Positions 12,901 through 27,900 of a stretch of 64,000 bases of DNA are shown here, piece after piece. The stretch's first letter is position 1, and each line of letters starts with the position of its first letter. A program made the translations under genes and the position numbers. The DNA comes from Membranipora membranacea (Eukaryota > Bryozoa > Gymnolaemata > Cheilostomatida > Membraniporidae). A model generated the notes under the pieces. That model ran no database searches. It was not told where the DNA came from and saw only the letters and a program-made list of their open reading frames with translations. The DNA lies in NCBI GenBank assembly GCA_914767715.1, contig OU612068.1, positions 29,698,001-29,762,000 of the forward strand, written 5' to 3'.

Positions 12901-15900
12901 AAGGTTTTTTTCTATTGATGTGTTTTAATGATGATTACATACCTATTGAACCAAATTTTCTATCAATAATGAGATAGCCTTGAGAGCCTATGTCTTCTGT
13001 GAGTTCAAGGTCGAGTGAGGAGCTGGCTATGCTGAACACGCCATGAGGATCGTTACTAGCTTCTACAGTTATACTGGCCACAGAGCTCTGTACATCTAAC
13101 ACTGCCGCTCCAGTACTAGATATACCTGTCATTATACATACACCTATCATCACTATGTATATCACTGGTATGTGTGAAAACTATCCAACCATGATATATG
13201 ATTTATAATATATGATGTATGTTGTATGACGTATGACGTATGAGTCAGATGAGTGATGCACAAAAGGAGTGAGTCACTCTTGAGAGTTTTCCTCATACCC
13301 TACTGACCTTAATAATTCGCGGGCTCCTAATTTGCGGAGGGCACAACTCCAACCTTTTTCACTAGTCTTAATTATTCATGGATTTCAGGCCCCTCGAATT
13401 TCTGGTAAGTTTGCCCAAGATGAGAAGATTTCAAGGTCTTAACTCAACTACAAAAATCCCTTCCCCAACCGGGAGTTGAACCTAGGACCCTCTGCATGCC
13501 AAGCTTAAGTCATACCACTGAGCCTTGCATATTTATACACTAACATAGTAAGTATTCACGGTTACTGTCATCGCTAATCACGAATTAATAAACTACTTGA
13601 AAACTAGTCTGAGCCTTGTGTAAGTGTAATGAAGCTGCAATAAGCAGTGGCTAAATAATGCCGGGAACTATAATAGGTAATCAATATTGCAATTGCCGAC
13701 AATTAAATTGTAGAATGGAAATTATACTCAAATTATCCTCTCATTTTTGGGGAGAGAACAACTCCTTCAACAAAATTGTCTATTTCCAAGTCTGATTCTT
13801 GGAATATGGACTAAAGTATTCTGGCATATGGCATAGTGACAGGCTTTTTTCAAGTTTTTTTATCATAACTTACCTATAGTGGTGATATTAGTGAGATATA
13901 TTTGATATTCCTCATTTGCCTCTGGTACATCATCAGCCAATACATGTAGTTCTATCGACTTCATCACCTCACCCTGTCAGGTTATAGCAAACAGTAGAAA
14001 TTAAAGCACAAAATTCATCTTATAAATACTTCAATTTTGAAAAGAGGTAATAGCTAATACGTGAATCTCCGGTCAACATCTGCTAAATAAATCTAATTTA
14101 CCCAACATACTGATAAAAATCAAGCTTCCTTCCCTTATCCTCAAACTCTTCACACGTCGCATCACATAGCAAGATAAAATATGTGCTAGTTAAAATTGAG
14201 AAAAAAACTTCACAACCATCCAGTGGTTCATACTGTGCAAAAATGGTCAAATAAAGCTTCATCCTAGCTGTCAGCTTTACACAACAGTTCTACCCAAAGA
14301 TGAAAAACTCAATGAACAGTTCAGGCAACTTCTCATGCTAAATAAAGTGGATTCAAATGAAAAATAGTGAAACTCAGTATAAAATAATGTGGCAATATCC
14401 GATATGATCTTTGCCCTACACATACCTCCTCAAACATGATCTGGCCGCTGGTTTGGCTGAACCCGAGGTCGGGTAGATGTTCTCCAACTCCAGAGATTGT
14501 CCAGAGAAGTGAGACCTGACCAGCAGCTGGCAGCGAACGAGAGATCTCCAATTCTATACTCTCATCTGTAAATATTGGAAATATACATAAATTCATATGA
14601 CAATATTGCACAGGCTTTGCTCTAACATCCCAATTTTTCGCTATTTATTCTGATTCTTATTGATAGATCACCTTCTGGGAATCTGAGGCTGAAGTATATG
14701 TTACATCTGAAACGAAACATGCAAATGAGGCATGCTGATTGGAAAATCCTTCACTGAAAGCTAACAGACTTTTTATTGCGGTTTCTCAAGATTAGTACGG
14801 AAAAGCAATCATCATGTAAATTTCTGTCAGCTATAGCAAAATAACCCTAAAATTTGACATCCTAGGAGTTGAAAATCATTAAATGTTGAATTATGTAAAA
14901 GATTTTTCCTTTTTGTGGCTCATTTGGTGAAAATGCATGTGCAGTAAACAATTGACAGGCTGCGTTATCGCTTTACAATGGCTGTAAAGCGCCATGTTCA
15001 GGTCAAATCGCCAACTGACACCTTCTATTATCAGACACAAAAAACCAAACCAGCGCCAAGCTACTCAGCACGTGTCACAGTTGACAAAGAATCAAATCTG
15101 CAGCAATTGAGTCTTCATGGTATTGATGCTTCACGAACAGGAACAAACTTTAAATGATTTTTTGGCACTCAGATGCCAGGGCTAGAATGTACTTTTGAAC
15201 AGCCACATAGTCATAAAATTACTCACTATTCATCGCAAAACACAATGTCATTGCCTCAAAGGGCAGGTATCCTGTTTCATAGCTCATGGCTAATGTTATT
15301 ATTCACCTCATCGGACAAAAAATGAAAGATTGATACAATTTGTATTGTTCTTGATCCTTGATCGAAGGTAACTCAAATTATATAAAAATAATAACAAAAT
15401 CTGCCCGAATTGGGACTGCCAAAATTATGTAAAATTCTTATTAAATGCTTTATTAGAAACACAACCCTCATATAACGTATTCAATAATACAATATATCTC
15501 ATGCACTGACCTTCTTTAGCAATATAAGAGCTGCTTGTGAATCCAATAACACCAGCTACATAATCATTAGCCTGTATCACTACGCTCACACGATCACGGT
15601 GGTCAAGCAAAGCGCCCCCTAATGCATCTGTTAGCTGTATTATAAATACCTCATCTCTCTCTGGGTCTGGGTCATCCTGAATCCCAATAGTTATGACTAC
15701 AAAAGAAACACTGACATAAATTAATCTTACATAATAATCTAAGTAAAGAAGAGCAAATGGAGAAAACAGCGAATTTATCAGGTTTTAAAAATCTGTAACA
15801 ATAAGCCCACCACCTCCGTGATATAGTGCAGAAAATATCTCCCAATCAATCATGAGAAAAAATTAGGGATATGTGGAATGTGATTCCTTGTGAAGGTGAT

Positions 15901-18900
15901 CTGCCCATTGAATAGTGAAGTTTACAGCCAGTCACAAGTGACCATGCCCTTAGTCAGTAGCCATTCTAACATTAAGATACACTTAGCATGCAACATGAAA
16001 AGTGATTATATTATTATAATTATTATGTGAGTGAAGCGGATTATTACATGTTCTAGTCAGATCTTCCCTGGAACCTAGCAGAGGAAAGATTAATAGAGCA
16101 GCAAAGATCAGCATAAAAAACTTACTCATTATCTGTCAAGAAAAAGGAATCGAATAAAACTTAAATACTACAACTATAAAAAAAGCCAATCAAGCAGGGC
16201 ATACATGGTTTCATATATTTCTGGGGACATTCTATCCCTCAAAAGGGGTGAAAACACAGCTTCATATTGGGATTTTTAATTAGAATCGGAAGTGACTGCA
16301 TAAACAGTGCATACCTATCTATAGTCTCTGGTGACAGCGTAGTAATAAAGCAGTGAGTAATAATATAATAATACCTCTGACAGCGTCACCGCTGAGGAAA
16401 GTCAGCGTAGCTCCGTCAGCCACATAGTCAGAATCTCTGGAAGCATTAGACTGAGCACCTAGTACACTCCATACAACAGATATGTCTCCTATTGTACCTC
16501 CTGTGTCAAAATCAACATATGGTACAAATTGTACTTGTGATTAAAAGTCCAGCATGAGTTGTATCAAGTTTTAACATTTCTGGAGTATGCATCCATCAAT
16601 TAATCTCATCAACTTGTTATGGTTAGGTTTGATCCAGCATCCGTCCAGCGTCCATGGATTTAACTCCCCTTGTTTTATCCTCACATGGGTGCACACACAG
16701 AGGGCTATAAATGTAAATAATTTATTTATATGTCATGCCAGTATTTCATATCCTGTGTATTCAGGCAATTCTCACCTGTGCGCTCAACAACGAGCTCTAG
16801 AGAGAAATGTTCTCTCTCCTCCACTAAAACAGTCTGACCATTATCTAGAGCTCGCGGGTCTCTACTGTAAATCCTCAATATACCATTAGCGTCATCATTG
16901 TACCTGCCGGATATAATACTATCATATACAACAAAACTGTCCATCAGGCAAAACACAATAGGTCAACATATCGAAATTGTTCGGCTGAGCTAAACAAAGG
17001 ATTTGGCGTAGCGCTAACCACAGAGTCCGGCTTCTATTGTTTAAAATGGGACTTGTTTTGTTTTCCAGATGAAATATGTTCACAGCACTGAATTTTGGAG
17101 TTTGCCACTATAGAAAATTGTAAAAAAATATTATACTACATTAGAATAAGCCCATATTAAGACATAGGTAATAATTTGGTCAAGGTACATATCAAAGATC
17201 TATATATATATATCATCTTGATGATCATTTGTCTTACAGTTTGGCAAAGGCTACAATAAACGCCTCAAAATTATTCAAGGATAAAAACAGGAAAATGCAG
17301 ACCTTGTCATAGCGGCATGTCAGTACCAAAGAGTCCAAAATAAAATTTAATTTAATAAGTTTTAAATTTTTTGTCTGAAAATTAATGTGACAACATTTAA
17401 CAAAAGTTCAATGCCTGATGATAACTTCTCCCACCTTATCACAGCATCAGCAGTAGTTGTCTCCCCGAGTTTTGGTTCGTTGATGAGTTGATCTGCTTCA
17501 CCGTCCACTAGACTTACTCCTTCAAATATAAAATATCACACAGTCACAGTCCTATACTCTGTACTGAGCACAACCACATCACATAATAATAAGACAAATA
17601 TATATATGTTACATCTATTATTCATATTAATTCACAATTTATTTTGATTCTGTCAATTATCCGTAACTGGACTTTAGCTTCACGTATTATGAGAATACCT
17701 GGTGATAGAGTAATGATGAGCTAAGACGTGCAGGTATATAATATATGTGACTATATGTGACCTTCACAGAGGTACATATAGGTGGAGACCTTGAACAGAT
17801 GCTGACCCATATGGAACCCACAGCTGAATTTCACATTAATGCAAACAAATCTTATTACATAACAAAATAGCTTTGTCTCCAACTAGTTTTCCTAGAAATC
17901 AAGCATAATTTCAGGCAATGTCAAATTGATTACCTGTACAAGGTATATCTTTAGGCCATAAGGTACACAATCTTAATGCTAAATGTGGCCAACTCTGTGT
18001 AAAACTGAGCGGATGTTGGTTTGGCACAGAATATTTAAAACGAATGTTAGAGCTCCACGTATTATAGGATGTCATACACTTATGCTAATAGTTGGCACAT
18101 TTGATGCACTCACGTCATGAACCTTACTGAACGGAAATTGATTCTCTCAAAAAAAACACTCCCGTAACGCCACCCCTCACCTACGCCTCGCCTGATAGCT
18201 GCTAGATCAATATTAGTACTTGATTTTATAATCTTGAGGTGAGGAGCTGATGACATCATCGTGGCGCCAGAGCCTCAGAGAAGTCGAGCATTTACTATCA
18301 GGTGACCGACATGTGAACAGATAATACCAGCTCATCAAGTACAGTGAGACTTTTTCTCTAAACGTTGGCTCCAGAACTCAGCCAGTAAATTTTCAATGTA
18401 ATACTTATTCCATAATATATTTTCGCATCTTCTCTTCCAAGAAAATTGAGTTTAAATAATGGCTGGTTTTTAATGCAGAATTTTCACAGCAGCTCTTATA
18501 ATGGAGCATGTGAACTAAAAGTAAGTTCAAATTTATCTATATAAGTATTTTGACATTATTAGCAATTGTAGGACCTCTTCTATTTCGTAATTATAAGCTT
18601 GTCTACATTGCCTTTACAACCCAGTATCTGGAATCAACAATTACCATGTCAAATGAGTGAGATTGTACTGTTGACATTTTTCTAAACAGTAGAGTAAGAT
18701 TTTGTCACAATATTTGGAGATCTAAATTTAGCAAAGTATCCTGCTCATTTCTAGTGTAACAGCTTACCAATATTGAGCTTGGCAGTGCTTTCATTCTCAA
18801 AATATATATGTGGAGCCACACACAACTTTGAAATTTTCTGAAAGTTTTCGGTCATATCATCTATGCAGGATATCAAAACTTATGCAATCATAAAACCAAG

Positions 18901-21900
18901 AAGCGACAAGGCCAAACAACCAGATACCAGAAACCCTTCGATGGCAACATATCAAACAGTTTACAGCGCCAATAACACTGACAATGCATCTTCATCTTCA
19001 TTGTGTGTTGTTGCGAAAGAAAAAGGGCATTCAAGAATTAATGTTCAGTAAGGTGAAATCAAGCACCTATTGAACATTCTTGGAAACCGCTATTATAAAA
19101 GCATCTATATCAGAAATAAACACTGCATAAGTTACACAAGTCAAACTTTCAATAAGTGATTATGATGTAAAGATACATACTGTCGAGTAATACAGTGAAT
19201 CTCTCATTTAGCTCTGGTTGTAGATCCGGTAGTATAGTAAGTGGTATCTCTGCGAAGATCTCTCCCTCGGGTATGATGATAGATGCGGAGGACATAGTTA
19301 TATAATCACTTCCAGCCTGAGCCTGACTGTTATATAGATTACTGACTCTGCTTATAAACTGAAATAAAATATACCAACACCAATGAAATACGCAACGTCA
19401 CAGCTCCATTACCGGACGCATAGTGGAGCTTTTCGCAACTAAACTAAATATAATATATCATTGTTTATGAATGCATGTGCTTCAGACTTTCTAGACTAGA
19501 CTGAAATTAGGGTCTCTCAAAAGTTTGAAACATTTTAAAAGTGCTAAGACATTGAGATATTGAGATATTGAAGAGGATGTCGCTTGTTTGCTCTCAACAT
19601 GGGGTTCTAACAAAATGGGCAAAAAATTGGAAAAAGGTCTTAAATTAGCTGACAGTGGTGTTACATCATCTTGTTACCAAGAAAAAGTCATTGTTTAACC
19701 TCTTGTTTAGAGTAAGGCCAGAATAGGACCATTGTAAAAATGTAACCATAATTTGACCCGGACCTAGCTGCAGTATTTGGCCGCAGATTCTGATCTAGGG
19801 CAAAATAAGTAACAAACACAAAAAGGACGGTCAATTCGTACGCTAAAAGAACATAATCATATCCGTTACAGTTTACAACATATTTTCTCAGTTGTTTATA
19901 TGGCACTGGGATGTGATTTAAACCAGGCTTTAAACCGCAAAATGGAGGTAGACTGCGGGTATAAAAACATTTGGGGATCAAAATTGGGCAGAAATCGAGT
20001 GAATCATACATATGGAAGTTATTTTTATTTCAGTTATGCACCCATGGTTTTGTACATGCCAAAATATCTTGGTTATTTACCGATACATCAAATCTTTTTC
20101 TTTATGTAGAAATATAGCTGAATGTAAAGAAAACAACAGTGATCCTCAAATCCTATCATAATAATGATTGGGGGGGGGGTGCTACCTCTACCCTTACCTT
20201 GCTGTAGAGAGTAGTTGAAGATGATGAGGCTATGAGAGCAGCAGGAGTTGGTTCTTCTGTATGCCATTTACAGAGTAGTGAAGTCTGGTTTATCTCAAAA
20301 GCCTGACAAGTGGGCTCCAACAGACAGAACTCAGCACAGGCCTACCACATGATACAACATATATAATCAGATTATACAAAATCAAGATCTGAGAGACATG
20401 ATTTATTATTCTTTGGCCTCTTGCATGATATAACTGCAATTTCATATCTGTAAAAATTATCTGATAAACTTTGTTTAATTTAGCACTTAGACAGTGTTAG
20501 GGACAAAAATTAAAAATATCTCTAAATCCTAGCATACTTACATGTAGTGGGTTAGATTGGCTGGATTTATCGAGAGTGTTACCAGAGCTAGCGTTAACAT
20601 ATCCAGCATATGGTGACTGATAAAACCAGAGATTATCTCCCCCAACTGGTATCATACCCTTAGATAAGGTGATAAGATCTATCATAGCAGTACTATAGTA
20701 CACCAGCAGACTGCCAAACATCCCGCCGCTATAAAAGATCGACAAATACCAGTATAAAAATCACATAGAAGTTTGTAGCTGATCTTTGTCCATTTACTCC
20801 AGTGTAAAAAAACTATTATTATCTATAAAAAAACGAAGACCCTTAATTGGGAAAGTGCCTGTAGTCCAGGTGGAAAAAAAAACAGTTAACGCCATAAAAC
20901 ATAGAATCTGGAATGAGGACAATCCCTTTTTGTATTCTACTAATAGCTCAATAAATGTTAAAACTTTGAGTTGATTAGTTAGTTAAAAACGTTTTCTTCT
21001 GCATTACAGAAGAAAGTTTACCTTCTTATTAGGGAGATATTCTGAGTAGAGACAACTTCCCCCTCAGTGAGTTCATACTGTGTCTGATTAAACTGTACAG
21101 TACCATGAGGATTATCGTTAGCTCGGATAGTCAGATAGAACAATCTCTTATAATTACTAATCCGTCCTCCATTTGTAGCAAGCGTCAAGTTAAATGTGAT
21201 GACCTGTAATAATCATTCATCAGTGGTTAAGGGCTTCATAAAGTCTCAAATGTCTAAAATAATCTTACTTTTTGGTAAAAGTTAAATTGAACATTGGTTA
21301 CCTTCGTAATGGAGATCTATTCTGTATGGGCATATGGCTTGTATGTTAACACTATTGGGGAGGATAATTCTGCTTATGCTAAACTGGAAGAGAAGAATAG
21401 TGATCACTTGTGAAGAAACTATGGAACATAGTAAAGTTTCTATCCCATAAAGATTGATTTTAGGATATGCTTGCGTCAGACCACAAAATCATTTTTCCTT
21501 TTACAAGCATTCGCGTTATACGGAGATGAGAAAATTTAAGTGAATATACCTCTGTCTGTTCGGGCTCGTCATCAGCTTTAACTCTCACTCCGATATCCTG
21601 ACTAACTTGATTAGAAGTGAAGTATATCGTACCATAAGCTGGCTCTATATCTGAGTCTGCTACTTCGCCTACAAGTGAAACATTCAGACATTCCAGATCA
21701 GAGCTTTCATGTAGGGATCTCAGGAAGAGTGAGAAAATAAAAATTTAATTGAATGATTATGGATAATAGAAGGTTTGATATTTAAATTATCATTGGTACA
21801 TGTATTGTGTTATGTAACCTCACCCTGACTGTTGAAGGCAGTCCACTGTACAGCTACAATCTGCATCGAGCCGCCCATTCTGTTAACTCTTATCTTACTC

Positions 21901-24900
21901 TGAGTCTCTTCGCTTACCTCGGGCTCATCTACATCCATACCACCAACAGCAAACTCTACAATAACAACATTATTAATAAACTAGAGACGCTACAATTACA
22001 TCATTACATGTCAGATAGTCATGGAAGAGAAAGACTCTATTATTCGGTAAAAGTGTTGAACCAAACATTATGTTGCCTTGTTGCTAATTTTGAACTATTT
22101 ATGATAATTTGACAATAAATACAAAAACCAGCTTAGAGAAGACATCATAAATAAATATGATCAAACGATCGTTTTTTGTGATGTGACACGATCTACAAAA
22201 CAGAATTTTATAAATATATACAGCTTTCTTATCATCAAAGCATGTGGGACGATTTTTACTAAAGTTACAGAAGTATAAATGTTATATTACCGAAAGCCCC
22301 CTGAGGATCATCAGATGATAGTATAGTGATATTACACTGAGTGATGTCACCAAGAGTCGCCCCTCCTGTTATATAAGGTAATAATCTCACTGTGAATGTC
22401 TCACTCAACTCAGCAAAACTGTCATCATTTATGTGTATTGGTACCTGTGTATGTGAAATAGAATAAATCCTCCTATGTAAGGTCTAAAAACACTGACAAT
22501 AGTGGCAACCTTGGCGGATCCTCAATAAGCTTCTATATATTCCTCAATTCTCTTGGGATTAGCTGAGGTTTATATGTTAATAATGTGACATCATGCAAAC
22601 CGCTCTGCTTTCTGGATTTGCACCAGCTGATCAAACTGTTGAGGATCAGCTGAGCCTGCTGCGACTATATATGTTCACCCAGGTAGCGTTATGCGAGCCT
22701 CTGAGATTAAAATGTCTTTAGATTTGTAGTAGGTATGAAGGTATTTCAAATTTGAATTATATTAATCATTTGATATCCATTATATAGCTAAGAGTGCAGA
22801 AACGACCGCAGTTTAATCCAGGCCTACAAACAGCTTCCCCCTTTAGTTTTACATGCAATACGGTGAGTTAAGGGTCAGAGGGATTGTAGCTTGAATCAAA
22901 GTTAGACAGGAACTGATCTGGCCAGACAGTTTAAACATCTACTGCACCTGCTTAGCAGTCTCCATGTCAGACAGTATTACATTGTTAGACGTAAAGAAGT
23001 AATCAACGCTGGCCGTCGCGTTCCCCGGGATGACCTCAAATCTCACTGTCACCTACAAAATGTTGCAGATAGGTTTAAAATCAGGAATGTGAAAAATATA
23101 ACTTTGTGTATACTCACTTTGTCTCTGCTTAGAAATCGTCTTAATGACAATTAACTTTATGAAGGGCAAGTAAATGAAGGATGTTATGAGAGTTGTCCAC
23201 CCTCAATGTCTCTATTTTTATTCCTTTACGCAGATACATATTATTATGTGATGAGCATGTACAGGCCTAAGATCAGATGAAAGCTTAGTAATACCTCTCC
23301 AAATAAACTTAAAAATTACCTCTTCAATTATACCTAAAAACTACCTTTCCAATTAAACCTAAATATACATATCCAATTAAGCACTAAAAATACCTCTCCA
23401 AAGAAAACGCTAACTTTTACCTCTCCAAAGGACCCAGCTGTCCTGTTCACATAGAGGAAGGGGTTGGTAGTCTGTTCGTCTACGCTTATCGCTGAGGTAG
23501 ATAGACTAAGTACACCATTAGCGTTATCATTAGCCTCGATAACAACCTGGGCGAATGTATCACTTGGTGGTCCAAGACTTGGAAAGTTTGCCACTGAAAT
23601 AAGCATTACAGTATCAAAATCAGTTATGTGAAGAAATTTTTGTCTGCCAAGAAAAACACACCCAGCGTCCCTGAGCCCTGTTATGTAATCAGGAGGTAGC
23701 ATATCCTGGTGCAATACAAGGAAATATTCACTGCTCCCAATGGCAGATTAATGGGTTCTGAACTCTTGAATTTAGTTAAAAGAGTTTCTTGGAATTCATT
23801 GAACTTGAAACGCCAACATTATGTGGTAGCTCAAAACAAGCATTAAATCTTATTTGTGGTTTTTTTAATTCCATCATGACATCATATGAATGCTGCACTG
23901 GGTGACATCATCATCCACCCAGGCAATGACTTATTTATAATCTTTGACCCAGGTATGAGCGGTTAGTGGAGAGAATAAATGAGCTATGACACCACATCCA
24001 TTAACTGTTGTCATAGAATGTACGTAAATAGCACATGCACTCAACTTCTGCCAGCTTTCAGTACCAACTTGTAATTTTTTGCACTGCAGGAAGACCATGC
24101 AGCTCAATTATGCGAGCAGCACCATTTGGTTAGGCACAGGGACAAGAATAATTTACAGAAGTGGACACAATAACATATGTTTGGCACCATATGCATTTAG
24201 GTATGACACCCAGTGATGTCTAACAGTTAGGTTAGAGATGACCTGTGGTTAATTTCCACCATCCCGTTGTACCATGAAATATTGTGGACGAGCACAAAAA
24301 GACAGGATGCCTTGGAGGAGATGGATATCATATTCCATGTTACTTTTTAATTATTGCAATAAATGTCATGATCACCACAAATTGAAACTTTCTTCACACA
24401 AATCAATGAAGCTTGATTAGTGCCCAGTTGTGGTTATGTTTTGGGCAAGCCTTCAAAATTAGACCTGTTTTATTATTTACTGACATGGAAGTATAATATC
24501 AGAGTAAGGATATATATCACAGAGTACTTACTCTGTGATATATATCCTTACTCTGTGATAATATCAGTCAGGTTATTTATCACATTACTCACATGGCCGG
24601 TCCTGCCCTCCAGACACAAGGAAAGTGGATGACAGCTGAACGAAAAACGATTCTGCTGGTTCAGGAAACTCATCGTCCAAGATGTTTAGAACAATATGCT
24701 GATTTAGATGACCCTCCTGAAAAAAAGCAATCCGAAGTTACTGTCAAATTTCCGCACTATTAAACCACGCAACAAAGTCATGAAGTCTGATCCATTTTCA
24801 GAGCATAGCCTTGTCAGGAAAATAATATCTAATTATCACCACAGAGTTTAGTATATCAACTGAGCTCGAAATATTGTAGAACAAATTTAGATTTCCCGAT

Positions 24901-27900
24901 AGTGGACAGAACTTCTAATTTTGTGCCCTGTTTGATATATTCTCACTACCAATAGATTTTTCCTCCCCTAAGTTCTTCATATCAACAAAATAATCTGTAG
25001 AAAATTACATGTAGTATATTATGGGGAAGGAGAGGAGAGGGGAGGGGAGGTTATATGGCAGGTCATCTCACAGCGCAATTCTACGCATCATATATTGGTG
25101 CAGCATTCTCTTCAGTTGTTTTTCTTCTGGTTGCTGACTTTTTTCTAATTAGGCCAGATTGTTTTTGTTTATAATTGTACCGTAACCATAATACAGTTGG
25201 TAAACGGAAAAAATTCACTGATTGTTTAGTGAATTTAATGTGATAATGTCAACCAGTTAATATGTGGTCATTACCATTTGGACAAAGTCTAGAAATCAAG
25301 GAAAAAATTCATTTCCTAAATGCCAATCCCTCCTTGAGGTAAACAAAATGTGACTTTTTCCGTACTTAGGTATGTGAAAAAGGATGATATCCTTACTCAG
25401 TGATGATCTTCTGGTTCAAGAAACTGTTGCAGAAACTAGTATGAAATAACAAATTATGCAATATTGACATGAAAAGTACTCTGGATAGCAAATATCACCT
25501 GCCCACAGTCTTCAGTCAGTATATGGCAGGTGTGGTGATTTCAGTTTTTACAATCTACAGTAGGTAGATAATTGGGCGGAAACGGAATCACTATCTTACC
25601 TGAAACACAACACTTCCGCTCACAGATACAAAGTCATTGACATCGGCCCTGACAACACCTGTCGGGTACAGAGGGGACTGGTGGTTTGGGTCCACTGTGT
25701 GGTACGCTACGCTCACAACCCCAACACTCCCCCGAGTTCGGCTCACAGTAACGTTCACTTCTGAAACACAAATTTGAGACGATACTCATGACATATTGGA
25801 AATTTCACATGCATAGTTACATGTTGAGTTGAGAGGCCTACTGCCAAACTATTAGTTTTGATAACCTGCTTATGAAAACTTTCACTCGGTCATTACAGTT
25901 TACCTGATTATCCGAAAACAAGTTGAGTGTTTGGCTGCCAAAAATATAATCTAATTTAGGCACATGGTGCGAAGCTCCAAGAGATTTGGGTGACATGCAC
26001 TGCTACCTTCAATGTGACTATAACCAATACTGTACCAATCAATGCCACACAGAATAATACAATACAAATCAAAAACATACCAATAAATACAATACAAATC
26101 AATACCACTTTCAAAAGAATTCCAATCGACAAAATAAAAATCATTACACCCTGGTGACATAACACATACCAGTGTTGCTCTCTGATATTCTGACCAAACG
26201 AGATAGATCGGATATGGAGAACAAACCATATGGATCATCATTAGCAAGTATTGTTACACTCGACTCTATAGATGGGGCGTCTCCCAAACGTCCCTGTAAA
26301 ATAGAATCAATATTATTATAGCATTAATATCATATAATATTATAGCATTAATATTTATAGCATTCATATTTATAGCATTATTATTTATAGCATTCATATT
26401 TATAGCATTCATTCATGGTATATTCAATAAAATATCAATTCATCTGTAAATATGTCATAAAAATAGCCAGTCGTGAAAAAAAATCCCGGAAAAAAAAACC
26501 AAATAACAGTCATTGGTATTATAATATATTGATCCACTCTATTGGGAAAGAATGAATGAGCGAACTCTACACCATGTTTATCATAGTTATCTCATGGAAA
26601 GGATTTTTCTTTCTGAGAAAGACTCCCAGGTGAGGATTGCGTCATCATCTCGTGATTGTAAATAATTATTCAAGGTGAAACTTGAACAATCGCCAAAGAC
26701 AACCGGCACTTTGCCAGTGCAGCCAAGATAAACTGATTATGAGAATGTATGAAATTTTGAACCTGGATGTTGGCCTACTTCTGTGGTGATAAGGGAATTC
26801 TAGGGTTACACTGACAGGCACCGGCCATATCCACAGCAATCATAGACAGATTTCATAATCCAATATCAGACAAGTCAACATAAAAATCATTTGAAGGGAG
26901 TAGCTTTGTAGAAGAAAGTAACTATAAAATAATATATTTAGGCTCTGCAATTTTGTAATATTGATATTTAGTTTAGTCGAGCCTTGTGAATGTTCATAGC
27001 TGTGATGGCCCTACTGCGTTGAGGATTGTGTCGCATTAATTCATGGTGTTTTATAGCTTTGAGTCATACAATCCCCCAAAAGCCGTAATATTGAGCATTT
27101 AGTCCAAAATTATGTTGTTTTAAAATTTTCATCGAAATTACCCTACTTTACACTTGCATATCAAAAGTAAACATACCCATAGCCAAATATGCTGCCAAAC
27201 AAACCTTTTATCTCATTACAGCAGTGCTGGTAGTGAGAGCTCAAACATCTCCTCCACATTATGTTTGGCAATTCGAACATGAGTTTTGTTATCAATGGAA
27301 CCGGCTTATTGTTTTCTAACAAATTCACACATCAACATGTCCACTAGATAATTGACTTTCAAAATATTTATGGTGACCAACCAGTTCTGCATATCTCTGC
27401 ATGCCCTGGGGATGAGGAGTTGATGAAATCATACATGCCTTTCTGCACAGCAATGATATGCAACTGCATACATCTGCAGGAAACCACTGCAGCATGTAGT
27501 CTATATGTCATATTAGCTCTGCGGTGTCTGGTGGTTCAGTTTATTGGTTAGGCCTCCTGAGAGTAGTCCTAATATGTGGTCAAGGTCAGGCCCAGAGACA
27601 GAACACGTGAGTTTTGTCTCTGGAGGAGTAAACTTACCTGCGATACATTAGTTAGTCTTATTGTGAACAGTTCATCTAGCTCGGGTTCTTCATCAGGGCG
27701 AATAGTAACAATGAGGGTAGTCTCTGTCTTCCCGTCTTCTATCAAAACTAGCCCGGAATCATACACAAAGTCATCACTAGAATCATCTAGTAAAGCCCAG
27801 AGGACTGTTGTATCACCGATAGTCCCACCTTCTCTCACCACCTGTGTCAAAAATTAGATATAATTCTGCCATAAATAATAACGTGTAACAAAGAGAGACT

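Noticed and set aside
13460-13531. Working tRNA gene on the minus strand
   Set aside because: It has pol III-like boxes but no cloverleaf; a SINE fits better.
19688-20011. 107-codon open frame on the minus strand within an ADGRV1 intron
   Set aside because: It has no Calx-beta motif, no fitting splice borders and no family I know. It is best read as chance, or as part of an unrecognised decayed repeat.
25019-25056. GA-rich stretch as a regulatory element
   Set aside because: It is a short low-complexity purine run with no further support.
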